Positions 41,993-54,064 of a DNA stretch of 64,000 nucleotides are shown here, in pieces. Below the pieces are notes generated by a model. That model did not search any database, was not told the origin of the DNA, and worked only from the letters and a program-made list of their open reading frames with translations. A program made the position numbers and the translations under genes. The number at the start of each line of letters is the position of its first letter. The first letter of the stretch is position 1. Origin of the DNA: Leptasterias polaris (lineage: Eukaryota; Echinodermata; Asteroidea; Forcipulatida; Asteriidae); contig JAZGTN010000047.1 of NCBI GenBank assembly GCA_037783415.1, positions 3,658,001-3,722,000 of the forward strand, in the 5' to 3' direction.

Positions 41993-43261
41993 TTGAGTCA
42001 AATTATTGAAATTCTGTATAAATGATCCTGTAGTTTTATAATAGGGAAGCGTTAGGTCTTGCCACACAGGGCAATTTTTACAGGCAACTTGGAGGCAACC
42101 ACTTGCAAATCTATGCAAAAGGAATACTTTGGCAGTACAGTTGAGACACTCCTTAAAAGTAACTTACTGTTCCCCAGTAAAATGATGAGAACACTGAAAT
42201 GTGAATCTGAATTTTCTTATTGGAGGTTACCACAAACTGCTTGCCTATACAAAGTATACATGTAAATTACCTCGTGTAACATTTCCTTTACATTACATGT
42301 AGCCGCAGATCCCTTTACTGTCAACTTTTGAACTGAGGAGTAACAATTTTACAGTGAAGTCAAGTCAACTATATAGAAAGTACATGTACTCTTTCAAATG
42401 TGGGTATAATAATAACAGTTGGCTACTTGAGCTTGTACCTGGGTGCATGCAAAGATTTCAAATTCATGCTCGTTTTAAGGGGAAGGCCACATTTCGTGAG
42501 TGAATGGCACAATATCCATTGATAATAAAAACCTATATCATTCCCAGCCAGACAGGATGGTTTTTCAAAGAGTCACCCAGACAGGGGATTTAGTGGGTTC
42601 ACCGTCTGTTCAACCCGGGGCTTTGTTACATCCAGTCTAGTTACATACTTTTACATGTACATGTACATCTTGTCTGAAATTTATGATTGTGATTCACTGC
42701 CAAAGGTTACAGTTTGCACAAATCTCAGTGTTTATTGTTGCTTAGTTACCATAACACGTTAACAAGATAAATTGGGGATATTGACCTAAATGATAGATGG
42801 CATAAAGGTAACCTTATTTGGAGCTGATTTTGTTGATAAATTCCAACTCACATGTAGGTATGTACTAAATCTGTGTATTGAACTGGCCCGTATGCGGTGT
42901 AAAGTCGAAGTACACCAAAATTGGCTCATCAAGATTTCTTTGCAAACTAGGCCAATGATTTACGTGGTGGTCTTCTTTTGAGGATGACATTTTCTTGGGT
43001 CAGCGGTCGTCACAGTCGTGTTTTATAGACTACTGCTTTTGCTTGTCAGAACAAACGATCTTTCCGTAAATATGAACAGTCTAGCACTCCTCTGCACTCC
43101 TTAATCTTGTCCAAGGATTGGTAATATTGGCACTGCTTAAAAATTAAAGTGGATTCAGATGGAAATGAACAATGTGGTGTTTATTTGCTGTGATAATAAG
43201 GCAATTTACTAATCCAATCCTGCGGAACCCGTAAAAGGCCTGTTTTTATTTATTTATTTGT

Positions 43262-43318
43262 TATGTTCCCTTGAGATATTATTTTGTTCCCTCAAAATAT
43301 TATTTTGTTCCCTCAAAA
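43262..43318 (+). repeat. Short tandem repeat (~23 bp x 2.5)
   Basis: TTCCCTCAAAATATTATTTTG repeats with variants; low significance. Confidence 0.6.
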
Positions 43319-43762
43319 AGTAAAAGTGATAAACTTAACGTGTTTGCTTTGGGTTAATAACCTGCGCACAGACACTTTGGTCTCTCTGGATCCTGTGCCG
43401 ACTGCCGAATGTCTAATTTGTTGTTATCGAGGACTACATGTAAGTGTTGATGGCATTTTGGAGCTTAGCAAAATGACAGAATTCTAAATTGACTGCATCA
43501 ATCAAACAAAGCCAGTGCAGAGTTTCACCACAAACACATTTTCTGGAAACAGCGAATCTTGCTTAAATACCCAGTCTCACAAAGAAAGCCACCTGCCCTG
43601 GAGGGGCTTTAGAGAGTGTGTGAATCACATTTTGTACTCAAAAGAATTGATGTCTCTATCTGATTTTGAAAGATTGTGACTTTTATTTCTACTATTGTGC
43701 AGCAAATATTGAAATGAGAAACCAGAAAAGAAACTCTGGGGCTTCTCAGAGATAGCAGGGTT

Positions 43763-43882
43763 CAATTTCATAGAGCTGCTTATATGTAAGCACAAAACAA
43801 TTTTGCTTACCAGAATAAGGTTACCAGCCCTAATATCATCATGTCACCATTTGTGACTGGTTTCCTGCTTATTTTTGCTTAA
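43763..43882 (-). repeat. R1 dispersed repeat, interrupted (left part)
   Basis: TTTCATAGAGCTGCTTATAT, ACCAGAATAAGGTTACCAGC and TTTGTGACTGG...TTTTTGCTTAA lead straight into the TTAA MITE. The right part resumes at 44141 with CTGAAAATTG. Confidence 0.82.
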
Positions 43883-44140
43883 AGGGACACGTTGCCTTGG
43901 ATCAGGCGAGTTGGTCTATAAAAAACGTTTTTAACCGTTTGTTATAAAATGCATATGGTTAGAAAGATGTTTTAAAAGTAGAATACAATGATCCACACAA
44001 ATATGCCTCGAAATTGCGTGGTTTTCCTCTTACTTTGCGAACTAACACGGTCGGCCATTTTATGGAGTCAAATTTGACAAACGGTTAAAAATGCTTTTTA
44101 TAGACCAACTCGCCCGATCCAAGGCAACGTGTCCCTTTAA
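43879..44140. mobile_element. TTAA-flanked MITE, copy 2 (254 bp) inserted in R1
   Basis: The ends AGGGACACGTTGCCTTGGAT and complement are flanked by TTAA at 43879-43882 and 44137-44140. It is the same family as 13081-13478 but lacks most of the second arm, so it is shorter. Confidence 0.9.
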
Positions 44141-45355
44141 CTGAAAATTGTTACTTTAAATTGTTAGTTTTAAAGACTGAGCTTTCGGCAAGGGTCGGAG
44201 CTTGCTGGAGTGAAAAGGCCTAGTCATTAAGAAATCCCTTGGCAGAGCTACTATTAATGTTTACTTGTGAAAAGTGCAAAGTCAATTAACAAATACTAAA
44301 TGGCAACAAGAGACTGCTTGGTTACATGGAGGGTGTTACCCAACTGCTGCCTGATCCCCATTCAGGCATTTGGCTTGATGTTTACTCTTAGCACATAAGC
44401 ACGAATCTGTGAAACTGGCTTTGAATGCTCAACTGTTAGAGGGGGCAGATACTTGGGGAAATATTTTGGGGAAATGTGTCTCTGATAATACAAGCATGGA
44501 ATTTGGCACACAGAGTATGAAAGATCCCAGAAAAAATGTAGGCAGAATAACAAGCAACTTTTAAAATTGTCAAAATGGCTGCCGTTGTTTGTAATTCTAC
44601 CTATTTTTTCAAAGGACGAAACTGCGATGGCCCTATTTAAAAAGGTTGTGTTGTTTAGGGTCACTAAAGAACTGTGTATGCATTTATATTTGAAATGATA
44701 AGAAAACAATGATCCTGAAAGTTTATTTTCTATAAACAAGTACTAGTTGTTCTGAGAACATTTCATCAGGAAATTAACCCCCTAAAAACAACACTCTCTG
44801 TATTGACTCAATCACTGACACTAGAGAAGTCATAAATTGTTGAACCATGATCGACCCTTGGGCAAAGTTGAAATAAAATCCCACTTTTCATTTCAGACCT
44901 CCCGATCATATTGTTTTTTTGTAAAAACTTACTTTGCCTGTTGCTATAGTGTATGAAATAGTAGTACCCAAAAATAAAATCCCATCCACCAGGCCTAGAA
45001 GTTCGCAAGACACCGCGAGAATCAAAATGGATTCTCGCTGAAGAATTTCGCGAGAATCCAGGATTCTCGCAATTTTCGGGGAATGGATTCTCGCAGTTTT
45101 TGGGGAGAATTTTTTTTTTTTTGCAAATTGTATAAGTATTATTTGCTAAAGTAAATGTAATGTTGGAAATTAAAGCAAAGTTATGTTTCAATTCATCCTC
45201 TATTTGTTAAAGCTGTTTAAGCTTACGTTTTTTTTGCCATCTTGCGTCGCGTGCCAAAGAATTTGACAGCAGAATAACCTCAGCTCTCGGTCATAAAAAC
45301 AACAACCAGCGGCATGTAATTCATGAAATCATCACATGTTATGCTAAGTTTTAGG

Positions 45356-45745
45356 TCAATCAGTTTTTATTCTGTCCGCAGATTGGTTGATAGCGCGAAA
45401 GTTCCCGTTTTGGAGCCAATAGTCTTCCTTGACTGTTAGCGTTGTTACCAAGTACAGCGATGTACGCTTGCTTGGATTTTCCACAAAATGTTTTGAGAAT
45501 CATATATTTGTCATAAAAGTTCATTATTCAATGTTTCCAGATTTTTATAGAATAAAATGGAGTCCAGAAAAGGAAACGAAAAGAAAAGAAATATTGTGAT
45601 AATCTTGGGAAATCGACTATCTCGGTACATGGTAACCACGTGTATAAAGCAGATTGATGCCGTGAGCTTACTATCCAGGAAGACTATTGGCTCAAAAACG
45701 GGATCTTTCGCGCTATCAACCAATCCGCGGACAGATTAAAACAGA
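45356..45745. repeat. Nested inverted repeat, ~75-bp arms
   Basis: GTCCGCAGATTGGTTGATAG and GGAGCCAATAGTCTTCC on the left pair with GGAAGACTATTGGCTC and CTATCAACCAATCCGCGGAC on the right. Confidence 0.85.
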
Positions 45746-45762
45746 TTGACCAGGGGTATGTT

Positions 45763-45852
45763 TTCGCGGCTGGAACGAATAACTGTTTCGGTCATTGGCC
45801 AGTGTTATCGGATGGCCAAAATTCAACCGAAACAGTTATTGGACCGCGAAAA
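45763..45852. repeat. Nested hairpin, ~38-bp arms
   Basis: TTTTCGCGG...AATAACTGTTTCGG and GGTCATTGGCC pair with GGCCAAAATT...CCGAAACAGTTATT and CCGCGAAAA. Confidence 0.85.
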
Positions 45853-46587
45853 TTACCCCTTTATGATGGCAACACACGGACGTAACGAACGAACGGTGCG
45901 CCGGTGTTTTAGGACGACGACTCGGCGGTATCGATCGACTCGACGACATACATGACGTGAGTGGTTGATCGTGAATGATACAAGTTTGTAAATAAAACAC
46001 AAAGAAAATGATGGGTGACAAAACTTAACTTTGTGTCGGATTAACGGAAAATTGTTTATGGTTTTTTTATGGAAAAGTAAAAACATATTCTTGTTGACCC
46101 AAATATAAAGCTGATAAAGTGGTTTTCCCCTTCTGAATTCTGGTAATTTCACGCGAATCTACTCGGATTCGCGGCGTTAACGGCGGGCGCGAATCTTGGC
46201 GCGAATCGATTCGCGGATTCGCGTCGGATTTCTAGGCCTGTCCACAACAACTTTTGTTCATGGTACAAAAGCTGAGCCGACATCCAGGGGCATTTATTGT
46301 CATTTTCCTGCAGGCTTGATTAACCAAGAATAGGCTGTTTAAACCCTGAAAGTTCAACACTATTGAAAGAAGAACCAATGTTAATTAAACAAAGTAGGCA
46401 CTCTTTTATCGTTTGAAAATCATTTAATAAGTTATTTCATTTATTTTCTTTTGGGATAAATGGTCGGGTAAATGTTGAGTGTGAAAAGTAGTATTTGAAA
46501 AGAAACTGATTTCACACTCTGTTGGCGTTCTTATGTTGATTTCCTGGTCCTAAGTGTTTGTACAACTCTTCTGCGTTGATTATCCAT

Positions 46588-46690
46588 TGCAGTGGCGTAA
46601 CCAGGGGGGCAGTGGGGTGGAGCACCCCTGCGCTGAACACTTCCCCCCCCCCCCACCCTGTCCCCCTTGTCCCCCTTGTCCCCCAAAATG
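46588..46690 (+). repeat. Transposon-end-like sequence (CAGTGGCGTAACCAGG)
   Basis: CAGTGGCGTAACCAGGGGGG followed by GC-skewed C tracts and TCCCCCTTG repeats. The same end motif appears inverted near 3380. Confidence 0.5.
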
Positions 46691-46799
46691 TACATGTAAT
46701 GTATTTGTTGATGAGGCTCGGTTGTTAGGGCCATCTCACATAGAATGGCAATTTACAGACAACCAGTTCCAAGAGTGGCCTAGAAGACAACCAAAGAAA

Positions 46800-47460
46800 C
46801 ACTTTTCCTTTGTTTGTCACGGTGTGTCGAGTCGCGTGTAGCGTAATAAAGAATGCTCTCGCGAGATCACTGCTCTCGGGCGAAGTTGCTGGCTGCCGAC
46901 TCTTCATGACCAGTCTTGAGAGCAGTAATCTCACGCAGAGCAGCCCTCTCGTGAGATATTGCGAGATAGCCGTTCCGATATCACCGCGACAGACATTTAA
47001 CGACTTGTCCACGAGTCTACCAGCAATGTGGTGGATTGCCTCTTGTAAGATTTCCCTCCACTTAAAGACAAAGTATACCTCTGGTTTTTGGAACCGTTCG
47101 ATTTTTTTAATCCTATATATAAATGTAGTATACAATAAAACTAACCTGTGAAAATTTCATTTCAAAAGGTGGTCGCGTTTTTTGAGATATTGCTGAAAAA
47201 CAGGAGCGGTTATCTCCATGCAGGTAGAATAATCCATAATGGGAATACACAATCTGAGAAGCGTATCTGACAGTAATGTTTCTCAGATTCAAATTTTGGG
47301 GGATAAAAATCTTTTTCCATAACCACATTACTTTGGAAATGTTTCTCAAAATGCTTTATACTATTGGAAGATGCTGTACTTCTAACCAAGAAAGTTTTTG
47401 TTGCCATAATTTCCTTTAACTGTGTCTTTACTACTCTTGGCTGGATTTCACTTATAGAGC
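46800..47460 (-). repeat. Repeat block with CTCTCGCGAGA motifs and R6-related sequence
   Basis: 46845-46990 has several CTCTCGCGAGAT or CTCTCGTGAGAT palindromes. 47060-47430 resembles R6 in reverse orientation (AAGTATACCTCTGGTTTTTG, TTTTTGAGATATTGCTGAAA). Open frames of 113-136 codons on both strands are attributed to the repeat. Confidence 0.5.
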
Positions 47461-50424
47461 TAAGAATCACCTCAAACAGTAGTAATCCTACACACATAAA
47501 TTCCTTTTGATTGAATTTGGAGGATTGTAACTGTGTCCTGTAAGGGTATAGGGTGTTGAATTCAACTTATGGTTAATATTGAAGCTTTTTAAAAACTGAT
47601 CACAAGAAATACTTTCTTAACTTGTTGAAATCCATACATTGTTGTTCTTCGATTTAGTTAGAGCGTAGGACTCATAGAGATCATCAAAGGGGATCAAGAA
47701 ATACCTTTGAAAAAGATCTCAATGCTTGGGGTTGTAAACACAAAGTATCTCGCAAAAAAATGTTGAAACTTGATCAAGTCTTGCATTCCATTATGTTTGT
47801 GTGATAAACTTTGATTTTGCAAGGCCATTCTCAAAGGAGCAAAGGGTCACATTGGGCAGTAAAATAAACATACAGAGGCAGTTGGTCAGAGGGTTTTAGA
47901 ACTATCATGAATTAAAAAAGAAAATACACTAAGATCCTACAAGAACCTAGGAATCACATACTGTGGTGTAGTTGACTTATTTACTTATAAAGTAAATACC
48001 TGATTGCGCTCCTAAAGGGTCCGTTGTGGTCAGTTGTGGATACCGCAAAATAAATACAAATAAACACAGGTAATCCTACACTGTAAACTGGTTGCAAACA
48101 CTCACGGCATGGTAAATATGCAATGATACGCAGCAGTTTCAAAAGCTTCAGTTTTTAGCTTCTGAAAATGTTCTGAGTGTTCTGAGTGTGTTGTGTGGAT
48201 CCTTGCAGTTGTTGCTTGGGAGAGTAATTGCAAATAATTATCGCACAAAAGATCGCTTGTCTGTTAAGTCTATACTCAAACTTTACGAGATTGCTTTATT
48301 GCTGTCTTGTTCAATCATGTACATGTAGCAGTGCCGTAATTGAGTTTTCAGAAATTTGTCGACTGTTCAAGTGTTCTTCCTTTATACAGTGGCCCACTTT
48401 CCAAGTTCCGTTTAAAATATAGCTGAGGACATCTTTGAGAACGGTCTCCAAGTTGCTTCTTTTTTTTTAATTGCCTGGAATTGTACATTACACAGAGGCC
48501 AAGGCCAGCTGCATTCTTCAGTCATACAGAACGGTCAATATTTTTCACTCTTGTAACTTTTTAGTGAGTTATTAATTCCTAAACTTATTCATCACTTTGT
48601 GAAAATGGGGGAAAAAAACAACAATAAAACGAGACCTGCCTGCTGAGCCCTATACAAAACAATATTTACAGGGATTTGTCACCTTGTGAAAATGCCAAAG
48701 TCACACCTTGCTATCCAAAGAACATTTCAAGCAAAAATTCCTTGCTAACCAGTGAAGTAAGCTTCAGTTAAGCATCAACTATGCTTACAGCTAACACAAG
48801 TGCTGATTTTTCCACTTAATACGCTAAAAGCATAGCATTAAAATTTGACCCAGTGTGTTGACATCCATAAACTTATTTGTGCCATTCCAGTCTGGGACCC
48901 CACACAAAGCCCCCCCCCCCCCCCATTCCTTCAATATTAATAATTAATGAATCCTCCATTGATTATGGCTTTGACAATAAGAACACTTGAGCGCCGGAAT
49001 CTAACTCCTATTATTTGTAAATGGCTCACTGGTATCACAGGACGGAGTAATCTATGGGACTTAAAAACAACCTTCGCCTTTTGGTTTAGAAATTTTTGTA
49101 TTCTTCCCAGAAAAAGATACGCTGAAGATTTGTTGCTAGGTTTTCTGCAAAGAAGCTGTCCAATACACCATTTATGAGCTATATTTGAATGATGTCTGGT
49201 ACATTGCCTTGTTCAGTCACAAGAGAATGCTCAATTTGAATTCCTCAGACTACATCTGGTGTTGCTCTGTTGCATAAGACTGAACTGGTCTGCTGGACTT
49301 CAAAAATTGACGTATTTTACCCACTATTTTCACTCATTCACATAAACCAATTATTGTCAAGAACACAGGGCTTGAATTTTGTCCACAAGACCGCAGGGCT
49401 TCCTCTTGTAGCTCAGAATTTTGACTGGACCAGAATTTTATTTTCAAGACCAGAATCGGAATAAGAAAAGACCAGAATCAAAATGAGAACACAGTTTTAA
49501 CAAATAAACTGTTTTTAGTTGAACAAACACGAAGAGAAGATTTATCTCTTATCGGTAAGTAAACTTTGATATTCAGCAGAATTGAAAGATATTAATCAGA
49601 CTCAAACTCAGCATCTAAACATAATTGATTGAAAACCACAAGACCTCCGGACTTGTCCAGTCATGAATTTACTGGCCCAACACTAAAATCTCTGGCCTCG
49701 GGCTTGCTGTCCAGTGTAAACTTCGAGCATTGGAACATGACCACTTAATTTGATGAGTTTTTTCAGAGGTTTTAAGGTGTTGGTTTAGTCTGTTTATTGA
49801 AAACCAGAAGGAACTCAATTTGAATGTTTTGCGCAATAAGGCCAATAATACTATCATGTTCTTTGAGGAATGAAATTGAAAGGCCAAACAAAAAACAAGC
49901 TGACTCTAAAAGGCCATAGGACCAAGGAAAGGTAGATAATTAGTTCGGATGTCCATATAATTAATTGACATCAATTGAGACTGGCATTGTGTGATTTGAA
50001 GACCTGTAGCTGCGGTCCTTTGTACCTAAGTGTGAGAGATAATCTTCTGATAGGGAGAATAGTTCTATGAAGCAATTCTTTGGAACTGAACTACACATAG
50101 GTGTGAACTAGGCAACTGTTACCCAGGGAGTGAGCTATCAAATCACCAATCAATAAAAGCCCCACCAAAGGGTCTATGCCTCCAGCGCTTTGTCCATGTT
50201 ATTGTGTAGTGAGCTAAAAACAGATCTGTGGGGTCCCAAGTCAGCAACAAGTGGGGGCTCATAAAAAGGGCTCGTTTGAAAGTAACTGTAAGTGTAGTGG
50301 TAGCCTTAAGTGTAATGTAGGCAATTCCAGTAAGAAGACACCAAAGGAAAGCGTGCTGTAATGGCCCAAATGAGGGCTTAAAGATGAGCTCCACTATGAA
50401 ATTCAGTTTTGTGATGTACTCACG

Positions 50425-50593
50425 TAGACTTTATGCATTGATGTCATCAAGCCACCATCTTAGAGGTAAACCGATGATGAAACAATGGAAACAAGATTTG
50501 TACGCGCAGCGCACATGATTGGCCAATGTACAACCTCCTCTTGATATCTAGGGGAGGGCGCCCAACCTAAATGGCGTAATGTTTCTATGGTCT
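50425..50593. mobile_element. R7 MITE, copy 3
   Basis: TAGACTTTATGCATTGATGT, AAGCCACCATCTTAGAGGTA and AGGGGAGGGCGCCC match the R7 copy at 21363-21540 in reverse orientation. Ends GTTTCTATGGTC. Confidence 0.75.
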
Positions 50594-51659
50594 GTTCCAT
50601 TCGAGTGCACCCCACTAAATAAACTCCCACAACATACATTGCAAAAGGCTAAATATTCAAAAAAAATACTATAAAAGTACTTAGAAGTCTCACAGCTTTT
50701 TACAGTAAAAGGAAAATTATCCATTGACTCATGAACTTTTTCCCTCGGCCCGTTGAGTTATTCTCCCATCAAATGAAAACACCCTTACACTTGTGTAGAT
50801 TTCCAAACACTGAGCATCAATTTTTTTAAATGTCCCTACACTGTTAAACTGTGTACAAATTTTTTTCTCATTTAAATTCTGGTCTTGTAACAAAAAAACT
50901 GGTCCAGTAAACCTTGTGAGCTACAAGTCTTGTGGTCTTGTTGATTTTTACCCCAAATTTGAGCCATGAATAAGGTGCTGAGAGTTGCTACATGTATTTC
51001 TGAAGGACTTGGAATCGCTTTGCAATCGAAGGTTTATTTTGACAAAACATAAAACATGGAAACCAGGCAGCAAAGAATTTTCCACTTGTTTAGTAACCTT
51101 GTGGCATACTTTGTTTTATAATCGGAGATTGACTTTTAGCCGGTAAACGCATGTATTATAGGACTTATCAAGTAAACTGTAGCGTTTGATTGATGGGTTA
51201 TGCAGGCATGTGAATTGTCAGGATTTTTTCCTGATTAAAATTAGGGTTTTACATTGATCTCTCTTCGAGTTCTGATTTTCTTGGAAGAAGCAAAACTGCC
51301 ATCACAGAGACAATAGCCCCCTCAACAGGCTTGCAAAATGATTTCAGTATCGGTCAATATTTTCCCATTGAAAGAATGAAAAAGTGTCTGCAGGGATTGT
51401 GAGTGGGCCCTCTTGTGTTTTAGTTTGGCCAGGAACTGAAAAGTTGAGCAAGGTTATAATGGGAAAGACATGTTAACGGGAAACTGCATTGTGAAAAATA
51501 ATATATATTCCTGTTTTATTGAGGAAGTTGGCAATTGGCTCACTTACTGACAAATTTTCAAAAGCATTAGCAGAGCTTGTCACTTTTTATTAACAAAATT
51601 CAATTGGTTCGTTCATACTGAACAAAATAACCAAATATTGTGCAGGGCTCAATTTGATT

Positions 51660-51815
51660 AAGCCTCAATGAAAATACATTTGCTTAGCTCAGAAAATCTT
51701 GCTCAGCAGAAACAGGTAACCAACCAAAATGTCATGTAGTTTACTTGACCTGTGACTGGTATCCTGCTTATTTTTGCTGCTTATTTAATTCTGCTTAAAC
51801 AGCTTTATGTAAATT
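51660..51815 (-). repeat. R1 dispersed repeat, diverged
   Basis: GGTAACCAACCAAAATG, CCTGTGACTGGTATCCTGCT and TAAACAGCTTTATG match R1. Confidence 0.7.
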
Positions 51816-52552
51816 GGCCCAGGTCTTTCCATGAACATCTGTTCTCAAGTTGTAATTTAATATCGTTTTCATTATTTATCATACCCGTGGTTGCCAAGCA
51901 ACCATGGATCTGTTGATGTGTTGTGATCTAGTGCATGAAGCCCCCCCCCCCCCCCCCCCCACCACTCAGCAGTACTAATTAGTCCTTCGATATCTACAAC
52001 CCGCTTGATATAATCAAACAAAGTCAATGTCATTAGTGGATGGTTTGTAAATATTTGATTAGGACAGTGGTTTGTTTCATTGTAGGGTTTCAGGTAAGCA
52101 TTATGACCACTAGGGTTCTCCCCTAGCATATCGGCCGATATACGAGCAAATTGCGTTGTTGTTTTTATATTGTAATTTCGCAACAAATATCAAGAGAAAA
52201 CATGTAGAATGTTCCAGATTACACAGTTGGGCCTCTAAAATCTAAATAAACACCAAGTAGAAAACATTATGAAGACCTTGTTTCAATTCAGTGTGTTTCA
52301 GCCAGGCATCCAAAACTGGGTAGTGAAAGTAGTGAAAGGTCTCACAGAAGAACTTGTTTTTGTGAGTAACAAGTTTTTGATTTTGTCAGACTGTTTCTAA
52401 CAGACATACTTTCAAATTGAATTTAATAACTTCAGGAGAAAGTATAACTGCCTGATTTGTTTTCATCTTGGGGGGGGGGGGAGGGGGAGGGGGAGTTTGA
52501 ATCTAATAATTTGTTTCAACAAAAATGATTCATAAAGCATCAAGGTATTAGT

Positions 52553-52940
52553 CAATGGCAATTGCTGTGGGTGCCGTGGGTTAATTCGAGGCCTGCCGTA
52601 GTCAGTGATATTTTTGACCCAGTCCTCAGATTAGCTTGCATTATGTCAGCTGATGACCACTAATATATTCAGAGAAAGATTATAATTTTACAAATGCCAC
52701 ACATGTGCAGGGGCACAGCAATTTTCTCTACTAAGGGCACTTCTATGAGGAAAATGTAAATTTGTAATGGAACTTTGCAGAGGGTATCACATCAAAAGCA
52801 CAAAGCACCATGGCAATTGCTGTAGTAGGTGCTGTGGGTTAATTCGAGGCCTGCTGTTGTCAGTGATATGCTTTACCCTGTCCGCAGATTAGCTTGCATT
52901 AATATATTCAGAGAAAGATTATAATTTTATAAATTATTTA
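52553..52940 (+). repeat. Direct repeat pair with R8 sequence
   Basis: The segment GGTTAATTCGAGGCCTGC... GTCAGTGATAT... CAGATTAGCTTGCATT... ATATTCAGAGAAAGATTATA occurs at 52578-52692 and 52836-52930. Between them is R8 (GGGGCACAGCAATTTTC). Confidence 0.8.
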
Positions 52941-53689
52941 TCATCGTGTCTCCATGAGTTCATGCACTCAGAGTTAAAGCAAACATGCAGCTTCATTGCT
53001 GAAAAGCCACACAATAGACACATCTGCCTTTATCATCTACACTGATGACAACGTTGATACTCTGTTTGATTGTTGCCTGGCAACAGGAATCCCAACTCTT
53101 GACCTTTCAATCCAGAGCTTTGGAAGGTCAAGCCCATTTGGATTTTTTAAGAAGTCATTTAAATTCCCTCGAGCAAATTGCTTCCTTTTTTCAGTAGTAT
53201 ACATGGCATAAACCTTGGTAGTATCTCTTCCAGGGCGTGTCAAAGGATGACTCATTTTAGATGTGGAGAGGCAATCAAATTTAATTTCATAGCCAAATTT
53301 TAATTTAATAGCAGGCTTTCAAACAATGTTGACAAGAACTTGTGTTAGCCACTAGCCAGGAACGTTGTTGTTGTTGCACATGTTCATCTTTTAGAGTGCA
53401 TTTTAATAACAAGATACTTCAGTTAATAGGAAACAACATGTACAAACGGGCAAACAGACAATTTATTTTTGCCCTTCAATTATGGTTTGAGTCTAAAAAA
53501 ATCAATTCACAAGCAGGTCTATCCAGGGTCAAAACTAGTAGGCTGGTGCCAAGGCTCAATTATGTCTAGTAAACATCGGATTACCTTTTGAGCATATCAT
53601 GTATGCATCACATGCCTGTGTTGCAGAAATTTCCTGTGTAGTTTAGCCATTGACTTCAACTGTTTGTAACGGACATGTCCTGCCTACTA

Positions 53690-53800
53690 GTTTTGAGAAA
53701 GACTCTGCTAGAATATCTAGGCTCAAAACCTGAGGCTGTTGACAATTTTTGCTTAATACAGGCTAGTAATTACATGGAGGCCACGGAGGCTGTGGCCTCT
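53690..53800 (+). repeat. Repeat ends (AGACTCTGCTAG... and GGAGGCCACGGAGGC)
   Basis: AAAGACTCTGCTAGAATATC resembles the piece at 11095. The palindromic ACATGGAGGCCACGGAGGC, GTGGCCTCTGTTGCC resembles 56100-56150 and the left flank of the minisatellite at 20.4 kb. Confidence 0.5.
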
Positions 53801-54064
53801 GTTGCCCCTTGTCTTGGCCTTGGTACCCCCTCAAAAGTTTTCCACAGACTTTAAGTTTTTTCAAAATGGAATTGCCCTTTACAAAATGAAAATAGTCTGG
53901 TAGACTTTGGTACTCAATTGAATACTGCCACTTCAAAAATTTCCCATAGACTTTAATGTTTTCCAATGAAAGTGCCCTTTGCAAAATGCAAATGGCCTTG
54001 CCCTCTCAAAGATGAAACTTCAGCGCTGCATTAATTCTTACAATTGTCATTAGTTATTACAAGC

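Larger units (their letters stand above)
44990..46235. mobile_element. Composite element with AGGCCTAGAA ends and nested hairpins (~1.25 kb)
   Basis: The left edge CAGGCCTAGAAGTTCG and the right edge (complement CAGGCCTAGAAATCCG) pair. Near both ends are clustered GATTCTCGC or GCGAATC motifs (45022-45095; 46152-46222). Inside lie two further inverted repeats: 45356-45745 (arms of about 75 bp: TTGGTTGATAGCGCGAAAG ... ) and 45763-45852 (GAATAACTGTTTCGG/CCGAAACAGTTATT). No transposase. Confidence 0.65.

Noticed and set aside
46725..47151. Overlapping 113- and 136-codon frames on both strands
   Set aside because: Both lie in a dispersed repeat with CTCTCGCGAGA palindromes, with no domain or splice signal.
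53037..53255. 72-codon minus-strand frame (KRKQFARGNLNDFLKNPNG)
   Set aside because: It looks slightly protein-like but has no family match and no clear splice sites; the opposite strand is open too.
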